Source: Atriophallophorus winterbourni (Eukaryota; Platyhelminthes; Trematoda; Plagiorchiida; Microphallidae). Taken from it: DNA of 64,000 nucleotides. Position numbers and translations under genes: made by a program. The stretch spans positions 1 through 64,000 of the forward strand of contig JACCGJ010002714.1 in assembly GCA_013407085.1 (NCBI GenBank). The letters are read 5' to 3'. Every line of letters starts with the position of its first letter. The stretch's first letter is position 1. This document shows positions 62,885 to 64,000 of the stretch, one piece after another. Below the pieces are notes generated by a model. That model searched no databases. It worked only from the letters and a program-made list of their open reading frames with translations, and was not told where the DNA came from.

Positions 62885-62970
62885 GTAAGGATGTGGTTTA
62901 CAGATTTCTCATTGCCAGAGAACTATTTCTTTTCTGTGTGGAGGCGGAGAGAGTGGAGAGTATGAACCCT

Positions 62971-64000
62971 GGTTAGTATCCGTTTCTGAATGATAACGAT
63001 CGCGAACTTTTCTTTTCTGCGTGACAGGATTTGTAGATTCTATGAAACAAAGCTGCCGCCGTGTAGGTTTAATTTTCTAATCCTACACATAATGGATACG
63101 CTATGATAGATGGTCGACTACGGAATATACATTTAATGGAGGAATAGGCACATCCATCTATTTTTTGCATAAAACAAACTGTACTTAATTATTAATTAAT
63201 GGATAAACTCAATTTGAAATAACTGTTGGATATTATTCTATGCCTGAGGCTAAAAAAATGTTGTATTCGGCTTATCAAACGTAGCCAAGATCAAAATAAT
63301 GTTAGCGCCTCAATCCTTGGTTTGGTTTTCTAGGAAAATGTTGCACCGTTTCACTTATAAGCTGAGTGACATATGGTATCTTTTTGTTCGCGGTGGTATA
63401 TATTTTATAAACTTTCAGAGAACTTGATAATAAGATAAATGAACTTAAATCATTGACTCGGTGCACAGCAAATCAATTACAGTGGAACTGATTCGCTGAT
63501 CACGAATTCTATAATTGCTAAACACTCGTTAAACAAGTTTCACGGTTGAACTTGTAAAGTAGAACAGAATAAACGATACATGGAATGAACTCACGAATTG
63601 ATGTTTGGATAAAAGATTCCTAGCAAAATGCGAAAAACAAAGAGAATGATGTTGATATCGTCACAATCTGGCATCCGGTTCTGCGTGGGATAAACAGTAA
63701 CACGCGTGATCATTCGTATGCGTGATTATTAATTACAGAGTCAAGTGGATCGGACAGCGGATGCAAATTACAGATGGACACAGTGAAAACAGTTGAGTAA
63801 TTACAGTCCCCGCTGGCTAAGAGGAGTCATACGGATAGAAGCGGGATGTTCAGCACTGTAAATAGGAATGCAGGAATGTTCTATGCAGGGAAAATTAGGA
63901 TAGTTCATTTTCTCGGTTAAATCGAAAGTATAATAGCTGGAGTTTACCATGAACTAGGTAGGTTAGAATTTACTACAAGAATAGTTTGTCATTATAAATT
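62971..64000. other. Arm sequence with no recognisable gene (right)
   Basis: Mirror of 11,608-12,600, down to the window edge. May hold later exons of the secreted-protein gene, but none is recognisable by eye. Confidence 0.4.

Larger units (their letters stand above)
45118..64000 (-). repeat. Right arm of giant imperfect inverted duplication
   Basis: Mirror of 11,608-32,752. The outer end matches the left arm up to the last base of the window (63,960-64,000 mirrors about 11,608-11,650), so the duplication continues beyond it. Right-only insertions: about 47,701-48,157, the Bel-Pao element at 55,012-57,227 and the LTR element at 61,007-61,928. The block 48,450-53,045 has no left counterpart. 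Confidence 0.92.

Noticed and set aside
62942..62970. A third micro-exon of 28 nt in the secreted-protein gene
   Set aside because: Acceptor and GTTAGT donor are plausible in both arms, but the continued frame reaches TGA within eight codons, so it is left as a note only.
11608..64000. The inverted duplication as a simple assembly or library fold-back artefact
   Set aside because: Such artefacts give near-identical arms. Here arms differ by a few percent and each has private insertions with target duplications and empty partner sites. A haplotype mis-join is not excluded and is listed as a check.

Overview
The window looks like gene-poor, AT-rich, transposon-filled chromatin of an animal, most likely a digenean fluke of the schistosome type. 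The case for this is a tRNA-derived SINE carrying a hammerhead ribozyme (the design of the schistosome Sm-alpha repeat), Penelope-like elements with GIY-YIG domains and hammerhead motifs, CR1- and RTE-type LINEs, a Bel-Pao element, and a start-of-gene pair (signal-peptide exon plus a 46-nt exon) like schistosome micro-exon genes. The species call is inference. I see no bacterial-style operon, rRNA gene or intact housekeeping gene.

Layout. Positions 1-11,607 are outer sequence: dispersed repeats, a LINE tail, a tandem satellite of about 235 bp per unit (3,851-8,060) split by a Penelope-like element with a 7-bp target duplication, and two decayed SINEs. From 11,608 the window is dominated by one huge imperfect inverted duplication: left arm 11,608-32,752, spacer about 12.4 kb, right arm 45,118-64,000, which runs off the edge. 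The arms share unique sequence, decayed transposons and a CR1-like LINE with one shared frameshift, so they come from one ancestral segment.

The arms then diverged. The left LINE took a pogo-like DNA transposon (TA duplication) that itself took a nearly intact RTE element (10-bp duplication). The right LINE took an internally deleted Bel-Pao element (AGGGG duplication). The right arm also took a very young 922-bp LTR element (GATCA duplication) whose only gene is a tandemly duplicated gag-like domain. Each of these sites is empty in the other arm. A block of about 4.5 kb (left 25,440-29,890; right 48,450-53,045) is not homologous between arms; the right version holds a nearly complete Penelope-like element, the left version an HHR-bearing SINE and other repeats.

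The spacer (32,753-45,117) holds a SINE with a hammerhead core, a hAT-type MITE with an 8-bp target duplication, a decayed CR1-like LINE, RTE tails and a second Penelope-like element with flanking pseudo-LTRs, each containing a hammerhead motif.

The best candidates for host genes are the paired, outward-facing 5' ends of a small secreted protein (12,688-12,902 minus; 62,670-62,884 plus), and a few short ORFs open in both arms. Everything else recognisable is mobile DNA, mostly broken.
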